A DNA stretch of 36,622 nucleotides. Source: Acidimicrobiaceae bacterium. GTDB taxonomy: Bacteria > Actinomycetota > Acidimicrobiia > Acidimicrobiales > RAAP-2. This document shows positions 24,624 through 31,073 of this stretch, piece after piece. Within the stretch, counting starts at the first letter, position 1; every line of letters begins with the position of its first letter. The notes under the pieces were generated by a model, which ran no database searches, was not told the DNA's origin, and worked only from the letters and a program-made list of their open reading frames with translations. Made by a program: the position numbers and the translations under genes. The stretch is from positions 1-36,622 of the forward strand of contig DAHUZJ010000090.1 of NCBI GenBank assembly GCA_027306585.1, written 5' to 3'.

Positions 24624-24866
24624 ATGGCCGATCACGACGCCGTGCCCGAAGCCGACTGGGAGGAGCAGGAGCTGCCACCCACCCCGGACCTCCGGACCGG
24701 TCACCCGCACCCGGAGGACCGTCCGGAGGCGGACGTCCTCGAGCAGGAAGTGCCGGTCGGCGACGTGGAGCCGCAGCCCGGCATGGACGCCGAGCGAACC
24801 GAAGAGGACGAGGACTGGCTGGGAGAACGACGCGATCCGGAGGAGCCCACCGGCGAAGCCGGCTGA
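24624..24866 (+). CDS. Small acidic hypothetical protein
   Basis: 80 residues, very rich in Glu, Asp and Pro (EADWEEQELPPTPDLRTGHP, ADVLEQEVPVGDVEPQPG, ERTEEDEDWLGERRDPEEPT), and probably disordered. It resembles in style the short acidic proteins common in actinobacteria that carry a DVLEQ-type motif, but I cannot name a family. It lacks a ribosome site and may be leaderless. It stands alone on the plus strand between two minus-strand genes. Confidence 0.5.
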   Translation: MADHDAVPEADWEEQELPPTPDLRTGHPHPEDRPEADVLEQEVPVGDVEPQPGMDAERTEEDEDWLGERRDPEEPTGEAG

Positions 24867-24948
24867 CACCGCCCGCGCGCCGGTCGTCGAGGCCGCTGGG
24901 CCGCGTCAGCCGGGCATCCGCTCGGTTCGAATTGATCCCGTACGAGCA

Positions 24949-24993
24949 GAGCTCGTTCGGATCGAGCTGGTTCGGATCGAGCTGGTTCGGACT
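24949..24993. repeat. Three 15-bp tandem repeats
   Basis: GAGCTCGTTCGGATC, GAGCTGGTTCGGATC and GAGCTGGTTCGGACT lie end to end between two convergent genes, ending 3 nt before the stop codon of the minus-strand glycosyltransferase. The block is less GC-rich than its surroundings. Confidence 0.85.
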
Positions 24994-24996
24994 CGG

Positions 24997-25938
24997 TCAG
25001 TTCGACTCGAGCACGAAGGGGGGCGGCTCGCTGGTGGTGGTGACCACGGTGGCGGCGGCCCGGCTCAGGTGCTCGAGCGTCAAGGCTTCCGGCTCGCACG
25101 CCACGGCCAGTCCGGCCGACGCCAGGGCGTCGGCGATCTGGCGCTGATGGTCGTCGACGTGCTCCCCGAAGACCTGCCGCCGGGGCAACAGGACGGGGCA
25201 CTTGCCGGCACGGAGCGCCATCAACGCCGAGCCCACGCCGGCGTGCGCCACGACGAGGTCGGCCTCGGCCATGGCGGCCGCGAGCTCCCCGGACGGCAGG
25301 GTGCGCCGGGCGTCGATGCCGAGGTCCGCCACCTCGGTGGGGCCCGTCTGCCACAGCACCTCGGCCTCCGGCGGCAGCACGTGGCGGACCGCGTCGACCA
25401 TCCGCCGGAAGCCGGCGTTCCCGGTGCCGGCCGTGACCACCACCCGGCGGACCTCGGCGGTGGGGACGGCGGTGGCGCGGAAGCCGTCGAACACCGAGCC
25501 GCGGAACAGCCATCCGTTCTTGGTGGCGGCACGGTGTTGGGCGTAGCGATGGACCCCGGGGATCGGCGCCAGGATCCGTGCCGTGAGCGACGGGTCGTCC
25601 ACGCGCGCCGCCGTCTCGATGTAGTGGCAGGGGACGCCCCGGGCCCTGGCCAGTGCCATGAAGGGCACCGCCGCCAGCGACCCGGTGCTCACCACCGCGG
25701 ACCACTGCCGGGTGCGCAGGAGACGGTGGGCTCGGCCCACCGTGGCCAGCGTGGCGGTGACGTCCCGCGGCTCCGACGCAGGGATGGGCTCGACCACTTC
25801 GCCAGCCAGCAGGGAGCGGCTCTGGGCGGTGTCCGGCGTCACCCAGGTGACGTCGCCCGGCACCCCCACGAGGCGGGGCCGCAGCATCCACAGCTCTTCG
25901 AGATGTCCTCCCCGACCCGCAACAAGTAGCGTCGGCAT
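24997..25938 (-). CDS. Fused Alg14-Alg13-like glycosyltransferase (PssD/PssE type, GT28)
   Basis: 313 residues. Residues 1-150 match the Alg14/PssD half, the membrane-associating acceptor part (MPTLLVAGRGGHLEELWML, VVSTGSLAAVPFMALARARG, HYIETAARVDD). Residues 165-313 match the Alg13/PssE half, related to the MurG C-terminus, which binds the nucleotide sugar (RRVVVTAGTGNAGFRRMVDA, AEADLVVAHAGVGSALMALR, PVLLPRRQVFGEHVDDHQRQ). The two halves are usually separate subunits; here they are one chain. Such enzymes add the second sugar to a lipid-linked oligosaccharide, fitting the nearby polysaccharide locus. The start lies 9 bp from the divergent glycosyltransferase as drawn. Confidence 0.85.
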   Translation of the reverse strand: MPTLLVAGRGGHLEELWMLRPRLVGVPGDVTWVTPDTAQSRSLLAGEVVEPIPASEPRDVTATLATVGRAHRLLRTRQWSAVVSTGSLAAVPFMALARARGVPCHYIETAARVDDPSLTARILAPIPGVHRYAQHRAATKNGWLFRGSVFDGFRATAVPTAEVRRVVVTAGTGNAGFRRMVDAVRHVLPPEAEVLWQTGPTEVADLGIDARRTLPSGELAAAMAEADLVVAHAGVGSALMALRAGKCPVLLPRRQVFGEHVDDHQRQIADALASAGLAVACEPEALTLEHLSRAAATVVTTTSEPPPFVLESN

Positions 25939-25947
25939 GCCCGCAGC

Positions 25948-27246
25948 ATGTGGGACGACAGTCCCACCGCCATCCCACCGGCGTTGCGACCCGTCGAGAC
26001 GTGGCAGGGACGGCACCCATGGATGCTGTACCGCATGCGGGAACCTGTGCAGGAGTCCGTGGCCATCGCGCCGTTCGTGGAGCCGTTGCCCCTGGTGGCG
26101 ACCACCGACGGCCATGCGGAACGCGGCGGGCCTCGTCACCAGACCACCCAGGAGACGGCGCCCCCGGCGGTGCGCAGCCGAGTGGCCCTCGTGCACCTCG
26201 GTAATGCCGGTGGCCTCGGCACCACCCGGCGTGTGGTCGTGTGGAAGGACCTCCTCGCGCTGGCGGGTGCAGAGGTCCTCGAGGTGAACCTCCTCCGTGA
26301 GCACCGTCGAGCACTGCCCACCCCGCAGGCGGCCGTCGGGGCCCTGCGCGGCACGGTGGTGCCCGAGTCGGCCACGTGGTCGCCACGCGCCGCCGCGCGC
26401 ACCGTCCGGGAGGCGGACGTGGCTGCCGTGGTGTTCATCACCGCTCGAGCTTTTCATCCCACGCTCGCCGCGGCGGCCCCCCGGGCCATCCTCGACTTCC
26501 AGGACCTCTTCAGCCGCAGCTACCGCGGCCGGGCCACCGTGGACCGTCGGATCGGCGCCGGCGCCGCGTGGCGCGCGCTGGCCTGGGTCACGGAGCGCTT
26601 CGAACGCCGGGACCACCCGGTGCACACCGTCGCCGCCGGGTGGGCCGAAGCCAAGGAGATCCGCGCCACCTGGATCCCCAACACCCTCGCCGCGGCGGTG
26701 CCGGCCGACGACCTGACGGACCATGCAGGAGCCGCCGCCGACGTCCTGTTCTTTGGCAAGCTCACGGCCCTCCCCAACCTGGACGCCGTCCGCCGGCTGG
26801 ATGCCCTCTGGCCCGACCTGCGAGAGCTGGCGCCTTCGGCGACGTGCCTGCTGGCCGGCAACGGCACCAACGCGGAGATCGCCGCAGTGGCCGCCACCCG
26901 CGGGTGGACGGTCCTGCAGGACTTCCCCGACGTGAACGAGCTGTGCCGGCAAGCCCGCGTCGCCGTCGCGCCGCTGCGCTACGCCAACGGCATCCAGAAC
27001 AAGGTGCTCGAGGCGGCGGGTGCAGGGCTTCCCCAAGTCGTGTCGCCCGAGGCCCTGCGCGGCCTTGCGCCCGGGTTCCCCGCAGTGACCGCGAGCGACA
27101 ACGGCGCACTCGCCCAGGGCATCGCCGCCCTCCTGGCGGATCCAGAGCACCGGCTCGATCTCGCCCACCGGGCCCACGCCCACGTCCTGGCGACCTACGG
27201 CGCCGACCGGTGGGCGCCCACCGTCTTCGACCTGATCTCGGCATAG
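25948..27246 (+). CDS. GT4-like glycosyltransferase
   Basis: 432 residues from ATG 25948. The recognisable enzyme begins at about residue 78 with a Rossmann strand (RVALVHLGNAGGLGTTRRVV). The C-terminal half has the sugar-nucleotide domain (DVLFFGKLTALPNLDAVRRL; LQDFPDVNELCRQARVAVAP; GIQNKVLEAAGAGLPQVVSP), whose G-x-Q/K-NKxLEA segment is typical of GT4-type enzymes. The first 75 residues look atypical, and starting at 25948 leaves only 9 bp to the divergent neighbour; in-frame GTG 26170 would give a cleaner 358-residue enzyme and leave room for two promoters. Probable role: adding a sugar to a cell-surface glycan. Confidence 0.78.
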   Translation: MWDDSPTAIPPALRPVETWQGRHPWMLYRMREPVQESVAIAPFVEPLPLVATTDGHAERGGPRHQTTQETAPPAVRSRVALVHLGNAGGLGTTRRVVVWKDLLALAGAEVLEVNLLREHRRALPTPQAAVGALRGTVVPESATWSPRAAARTVREADVAAVVFITARAFHPTLAAAAPRAILDFQDLFSRSYRGRATVDRRIGAGAAWRALAWVTERFERRDHPVHTVAAGWAEAKEIRATWIPNTLAAAVPADDLTDHAGAAADVLFFGKLTALPNLDAVRRLDALWPDLRELAPSATCLLAGNGTNAEIAAVAATRGWTVLQDFPDVNELCRQARVAVAPLRYANGIQNKVLEAAGAGLPQVVSPEALRGLAPGFPAVTASDNGALAQGIAALLADPEHRLDLAHRAHAHVLATYGADRWAPTVFDLISA

Positions 27247-27343
27247 CCGATCGGGTCCACCCCGCTGCCCGCGCCCGGGCGACGATGCGCCGCGGCCGGA
27301 GTGAGCAGGCATCGGGAGCCCGCGCACGCCCCCGACGCGGACG

Positions 27344-29287
27344 TCAGGTGCCCGCGAGCTCCTCCAACGCCGCCGTCAGGCGGTCGGCCACGAGCATGCG
27401 GTCCCGTTCGGGGAGGAGGGCATGGTCCAGCTGCTCGGCGACGTCGATCACGACGTGCCCCCCGGAGACCGGTGTGCGCAGGGCGGGCCCGTCCTCGCCG
27501 ATCAGCGGCCCGGCTTCGACCGGGCCACAGAGGCAGTAGGCACGCACGCCCCGCTGGGCGACCCGTTGCTGCCAACCGAGACGCCTGGCCGTCCGAGCCT
27601 TGCCCTCGAGCCGGGCGCGCACGACACCACCCCAGCCAGCGAGGCGCTCCGGGAGGCGGGCGCGCACCCGTGTCACCCATCGGGACCGCACGACGCAGAT
27701 CTGGCGGAGCGGGGACGACGGCCCCCCGTCGAAGGACTCGGGCGGGATGAACCGCAGCACCGGGTTGACGGCGAGCACGCCACGCAGGTCGTGCGCCACG
27801 GCGCCCTCGAGCGCCTGGTACCCGCTCGAGCACAAGCCGACGAGCACCACGTCGCGCGGGTCCTCGGCAGCGGCGGCCACGACGTCGGCGACGTCGGCGA
27901 ACGCCTCCGCCGCCCGGATCACCTCCTCGGGTCGTCCCGGCCGCGCCGGGCTCTCGCCGAGGCCGCTGAAGTCGACCCGGAGGCACCGCACCCCGGCGGC
28001 GGCCCACCGGCGGGCGAGGAGCACCCAGAGTCGTCCGGAGCCGGTGTGACGATCGTTGCCCTCCGGCAGGAAGACGACGACGGGGCGGCGCACCGCCACG
28101 CGCCGATCGGCGGGCACCGTCTCGATCGCGAACAGCCCGGCCGGGCCGAGCCACCGCACCCGTTCGGCGACCGCGGCCGACTGGCCGTCGGCGTCGGCAT
28201 CGGCGTGGAAGAGCACCTGCTCGGTGCTTCGACACACGGCCGGGACGCTGACCGGGAGGTCGCAGGGCGCCCGGGGCGCCACCTCGTCGGAGGTCAGGAC
28301 GTCCGCCAGCCACTCCACCACCTGTGACATCCCGCCGGCCGGGATGGACCGGAAGAGAGGATCGACCTCCAGGAGCGCCTCCTGCTCGCCGGCCGGGAGC
28401 TCCCTGTGGTCACAGCAGGCCGTGCCCTCGCCCGTGGCCGTGGCCGTGGCCGTGGCCGTGGCCGTGCCCTCGCCCGTGGCCGCCGGCCCACGGCTCGGGC
28501 CCGGCTCGAGGACGTGCCGCTGCCCGGGCCGGTCGAGCACGAGCGTCCACCGGGCGGCCGACGTCGCCGGCAGGCGCAGCCCGGAGAGATCGGCCGCCGC
28601 CGCCGGGCTGAGCGCTGCCCCGGGCACCTCCACCGTCCCGTCTGCAGCCGGACCGAAATGGAGTGCGTGGAGCGACCGTTGGCGACGGAGGAAGGCCTTT
28701 CCCGAGTCGCAGGGGTCCCAGAGGACGAGGGCGTCGATGTCGCCTCGGCGCTGAGCGGCAAGGGCGGCGAGGACGGCCCCCACCCGCATGCCGATCAGGG
28801 CGACCGGCCCAGACGCGTAGCAGCGGGCGAGCTCGACGGCGCGGTCGATGCCGTCGAACCACTGGGCCACGAGGTCCGGGGCACCGGTCGCCCCTGCGGA
28901 GTTCCCGGTCCCCGGATAGTCGAAGCGCACCACGGTGAGGCCGGTGCCGGCGAGGCGTCGGGCGACCTCGCGCACTGCGAATTGAGCTGCCACCTCCTCC
29001 CCGAACACCGGCGGGCACAGGACCGCCGATGCGCCGTTCGCGACCGGTGGCACGTGGACCCATCCCATGAGGCGACGACCGGGCCCACCGAACCACACCG
29101 GTCCGGCGGGCAGGGAGCCAGCCGGGTCGGGCACGCTCGGCGACGAGGCCGCGCCGGGAAGGCCAGACGCCGGCGCTCCCCCAGGAAGGCCGGTCGCCGG
29201 CGCGGCGGACACCGCCCGCCGGGTCCCGGGTCTCCTCGCGCGCGCTGCGCCCGCGGCCCGGTCCCCGAAGAGCGTGTCGGACGTCAT
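27344..29287 (-). CDS. Tandem alpha/beta-hydrolase, exosortase-A-associated hydrolase type
   Basis: 647 residues with two alpha/beta-hydrolase domains. Domain 1 (about 60-220): VRFDYPGTGNSAG, then the elbow ALIGMRVGAVLAALA, where the usual nucleophile position is Arg. Domain 2 (about 370-645): LRVDFSGLGESPARPGRPEE, elbow VVLVGLCSSGYQAL with a possible Cys nucleophile. Such pairs resemble the hydrolases 1 and 2 that accompany exosortase A and surface-polysaccharide loci, here joined by a Thr/Ala repeat linker. Its start overlaps the ligase stop (ATGA). Function is inferred: release or transfer of an acyl or aminoacyl group from the carrier protein encoded two genes upstream. Confidence 0.75.
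   Translation of the reverse strand: MTSDTLFGDRAAGAARARRPGTRRAVSAAPATGLPGGAPASGLPGAASSPSVPDPAGSLPAGPVWFGGPGRRLMGWVHVPPVANGASAVLCPPVFGEEVAAQFAVREVARRLAGTGLTVVRFDYPGTGNSAGATGAPDLVAQWFDGIDRAVELARCYASGPVALIGMRVGAVLAALAAQRRGDIDALVLWDPCDSGKAFLRRQRSLHALHFGPAADGTVEVPGAALSPAAAADLSGLRLPATSAARWTLVLDRPGQRHVLEPGPSRGPAATGEGTATATATATATGEGTACCDHRELPAGEQEALLEVDPLFRSIPAGGMSQVVEWLADVLTSDEVAPRAPCDLPVSVPAVCRSTEQVLFHADADADGQSAAVAERVRWLGPAGLFAIETVPADRRVAVRRPVVVFLPEGNDRHTGSGRLWVLLARRWAAAGVRCLRVDFSGLGESPARPGRPEEVIRAAEAFADVADVVAAAAEDPRDVVLVGLCSSGYQALEGAVAHDLRGVLAVNPVLRFIPPESFDGGPSSPLRQICVVRSRWVTRVRARLPERLAGWGGVVRARLEGKARTARRLGWQQRVAQRGVRAYCLCGPVEAGPLIGEDGPALRTPVSGGHVVIDVAEQLDHALLPERDRMLVADRLTAALEELAGT
28418..28482. 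repeat. Hexanucleotide CGTGGC repeat inside the hydrolase linker
   Basis: Five perfect CGTGGC units (28433-28462), plus a near copy, are flanked on both sides by the same GCCGTGCCCTCGCCCGTGGC block, 42 bp apart. It encodes an ATATATATAT-type linker between the two hydrolase domains. Six-base units keep the frame. Confidence 0.85.
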
Positions 29288-30225
29288 AGCCGCAACAGGC
29301 TTCGGAGTGACGGGGCCCACCGGGAAGGGTCGAGCCCCTGGGTGGCGAGGAGGGCGATCGCGATCCGGTCGACGCCGAACCCGACGCACGCACTGTGGGC
29401 CAGCTCGCCGACGGTCGTCTCGATACCGAAGGACCGACCGAAGTGGTCTCGGTGGTAGTTGGCCGACAGCAGCGCCGTCGGCCGCGAATTGCCGGGCACC
29501 TCGGCCACGAGCTCGGTCTTGAGTTGCTCATCGAGCTGGCTGGCGGCGAGCACGTTCCCCACTCGGCCGAAGAAGGGGTCCGAGGCGGGAACCGCCGCCA
29601 CCTCCAAGCCCAGGGACTCGAGCAGCGCCTGACCTCGATCGAGGGCCATGTCCCGATGGGCCTCGGCTCCCGCTGCCTCGCCCACGTACACCACTTCGTG
29701 CATGAGGAACGACTGCAACCGGGTCGGCTCCTTGCTCGGCTCGCTGCGGAAACAGTGGCCCGAGACGTCGAAGAGCCAGGGTCCGCTGCCGGGACGCCGC
29801 GCGCACAGGGGGTAGACCCCGTGGCAGACAGCGGGCTCGAGCATGAGCTCCGACGGCTGGAGCAGCTCGGACCACGGGTGGCCGCGGGTGGCCCGCTGGA
29901 GCAGCTGGCGATGCTCGACCTCCCCCCCCGCGAAGACGTGCACCGACCCCATGAGGTCGGGGAAGGACTCAAGGTAGTTCGTGCGCTCGAACGACGTCCG
30001 GGGGATCAAGGGCGGCATGTGGAGGCGCGTGGCGTGCAGCGTCGCCGCCCAGCGGCTCACCATGGCGTCGATGCCGTCCGCCACCTCCTGGTAGGCGGCC
30101 GTCCGGATGTACAGGCCGTCGACCCCGGTCCGCAGCAGCAACCCGGCATCCTCGAGCTGGTCGAGCAGCGTGCGTGTCGGGCGGACCTCCGTCGCCTTCG
30201 CCGTCTCCATCGTGTGCAGCACCAT
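29284..30225 (-). CDS. Amino acid:[carrier protein] ligase (SerRS-like, class II)
   Basis: 313 residues resembling the truncated atypical seryl-tRNA synthetase homologs that activate an amino acid with ATP and load it on a carrier protein rather than on tRNA. There is no N-terminal tRNA-binding coiled coil. Class II signatures: motif 2 region FDVSGHCFRSEPSKEPTRLQ with FLMHEVVYVG, and motif 3 ACVGFGVDRIAIALL. Family zinc ligands are all present: C134 (AVCHGVYPL), E177 and C280. ATG 30225 has a perfect GGAGGTGAT 6 nt upstream. The carrier protein is encoded 33 nt before it. The amino acid used (Gly or Ala in characterised relatives) cannot be read from sequence alone. Confidence 0.88.
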   Translation of the reverse strand: MVLHTMETAKATEVRPTRTLLDQLEDAGLLLRTGVDGLYIRTAAYQEVADGIDAMVSRWAATLHATRLHMPPLIPRTSFERTNYLESFPDLMGSVHVFAGGEVEHRQLLQRATRGHPWSELLQPSELMLEPAVCHGVYPLCARRPGSGPWLFDVSGHCFRSEPSKEPTRLQSFLMHEVVYVGEAAGAEAHRDMALDRGQALLESLGLEVAAVPASDPFFGRVGNVLAASQLDEQLKTELVAEVPGNSRPTALLSANYHRDHFGRSFGIETTVGELAHSACVGFGVDRIAIALLATQGLDPSRWAPSLRSLLRL

Positions 30226-30231
30226 CAGCGC

Positions 30232-30240
30232 ATCACCTCC
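30232..30240 (-). promoter_or_regulatory. Perfect Shine-Dalgarno GGAGGTGAT for the ligase
   Basis: On the minus strand GGAGGTGAT is fully complementary to the 16S rRNA 3' end and lies 6 nt before ATG 30225. It fixes the start and suggests strong translation of the ligase compared with its overlapping neighbours. An earlier ATG inside the site runs into TGA after two codons. Confidence 0.7.
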
Positions 30241-30258
30241 TCTCCCCCACCCCCGGGC

Positions 30259-30540
30259 TCACGACACCGCGGTGGCGCTCGTGAGCGGGTCGTCGGTCAG
30301 GATCCCCACGACCTCTGCCATGGAGGCGACCGAGCGGAACGTCGCCTTGCGCAGGGTCGCCTGGGGGAACTCGATGCCGAACTCGTCCTCCAGCGCCAGC
30401 ATGACGTTCACGCTGGCGTGCGAGGTCATCCCCGCCTCGAAGAGGTCGTCGTCGTCGCCCAGCGTGCTCGCGTCCACCGGCAGCCGGGCGTGCTCTGCCA
30501 CGACCTGTCGGATCCTCTCGATGTCCCGGTCCGTCGTCAT
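30259..30540 (-). CDS. Acyl (aminoacyl) carrier protein
   Basis: 93 residues, a four-helix carrier protein: ERIRQVVAEHARLPVDASTL, DDLFEAGMTSHASVNVMLAL with phosphopantetheine-bearing Ser at S40, EDEFGIEFP, LRKATFRSVASMAEVVGIL. The attachment motif reads TSH instead of the DSL of fatty-acid ACP, which fits the carrier proteins that partner with amino acid:[carrier protein] ligases. ATG 30540 overlaps the acpS stop (ATGA) and has AAGGAGAC upstream. It should be loaded with phosphopantetheine by the AcpS before it and with an amino acid by the ligase after it. Confidence 0.9.
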   Translation of the reverse strand: MTTDRDIERIRQVVAEHARLPVDASTLGDDDDLFEAGMTSHASVNVMLALEDEFGIEFPQATLRKATFRSVASMAEVVGILTDDPLTSATAVS

Positions 30541-31073
30541 CCTCTGTCTCCTTCTTCTCGTGGCTCCGTGTGGGCTGCTCGTGGCTCCATGTGGGCTGCT
30601 GTCGGGTCGATGCGCGTTGTCCCCGCCGACGACGGACGGCACGTTCCGGCGACGACCGCCACGGCCATGCCGGCCTCGTGGCTGAGGCTCACGCTCAGAC
30701 CCTGGACCTGGTCACGTGCCGCGAGGGCGGCCGCCTCGCCGTGGAGCCGCAGATCGCATGACCCGTCGTCGTTGCGGCGCACCTCGATGTCCCGCCACTC
30801 CGGACGGGCACCGTCCGGCCGCAACACCTTGAGCGCCGCCTCCTTGGCCGCGAACCGAGCGGCGAGCGACTCGACCCGCACCGCGTCCACGCTCCCGCAG
30901 CAGCTGAGCTCGTGCTCGGTGAAGAGCCGGTCCAAGTAGCGACGTCCCAGGCGTTCGACCGATGCCCGTACCTCCTCGACCGCCACGAGGTCCACTCCAA
31001 CCCGCACCAGCGGCTCGTCGCCACGTGCGCCACCCCCGAGCGACGGCGCGCTCGCCATTCGGTCACCGGGCAT
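30537..31073 (-). CDS. acpS: Holo-ACP synthase (AcpS-type phosphopantetheinyl transferase)
   Basis: 178 residues. AcpS core at residues 22-143: VRVGVDLVAVEEVRASVERL with metal-binding D28, FTEHELSCC, ARFAAKEAALKVL with E78, WRDIEVRRNDDGS, and SVSLSHEAGMAVAVV. It transfers 4'-phosphopantetheine from CoA to a carrier-protein serine. ATG 31073 overlaps the flippase gene by 11 nt and has GGAG 7 nt upstream; ATG 31058 is possible. A 35-residue C-terminal extension beyond the core ends in a repeated AAHxEPR unit. Being placed beside a dedicated ACP suggests it serves that protein rather than only fatty-acid ACP. Confidence 0.88.
   Translation of the reverse strand: MPGDRMASAPSLGGGARGDEPLVRVGVDLVAVEEVRASVERLGRRYLDRLFTEHELSCCGSVDAVRVESLAARFAAKEAALKVLRPDGARPEWRDIEVRRNDDGSCDLRLHGEAAALAARDQVQGLSVSLSHEAGMAVAVVAGTCRPSSAGTTRIDPTAAHMEPRAAHTEPREEGDRG
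30559..30600. repeat. Two 21-bp tandem repeats at the 3' end of acpS
   Basis: Two adjacent 21-bp units (30559-30579, 30580-30600) differ at one base and encode AAHTEPR and AAHMEPR in the AcpS tail, just before the ACP ribosome site. Confidence 0.85.

Noticed and set aside
28418-28482. Phase-variation switch by slippage in the hydrolase
   Set aside because: The unit is 6 bp, so copy change keeps the frame; it can change linker length but not switch the gene off.
29284-30225. A true seryl-tRNA synthetase
   Set aside because: It lacks the N-terminal tRNA-binding arm and is about 100 residues too short, and it sits beside a carrier protein with the matching TSH motif.
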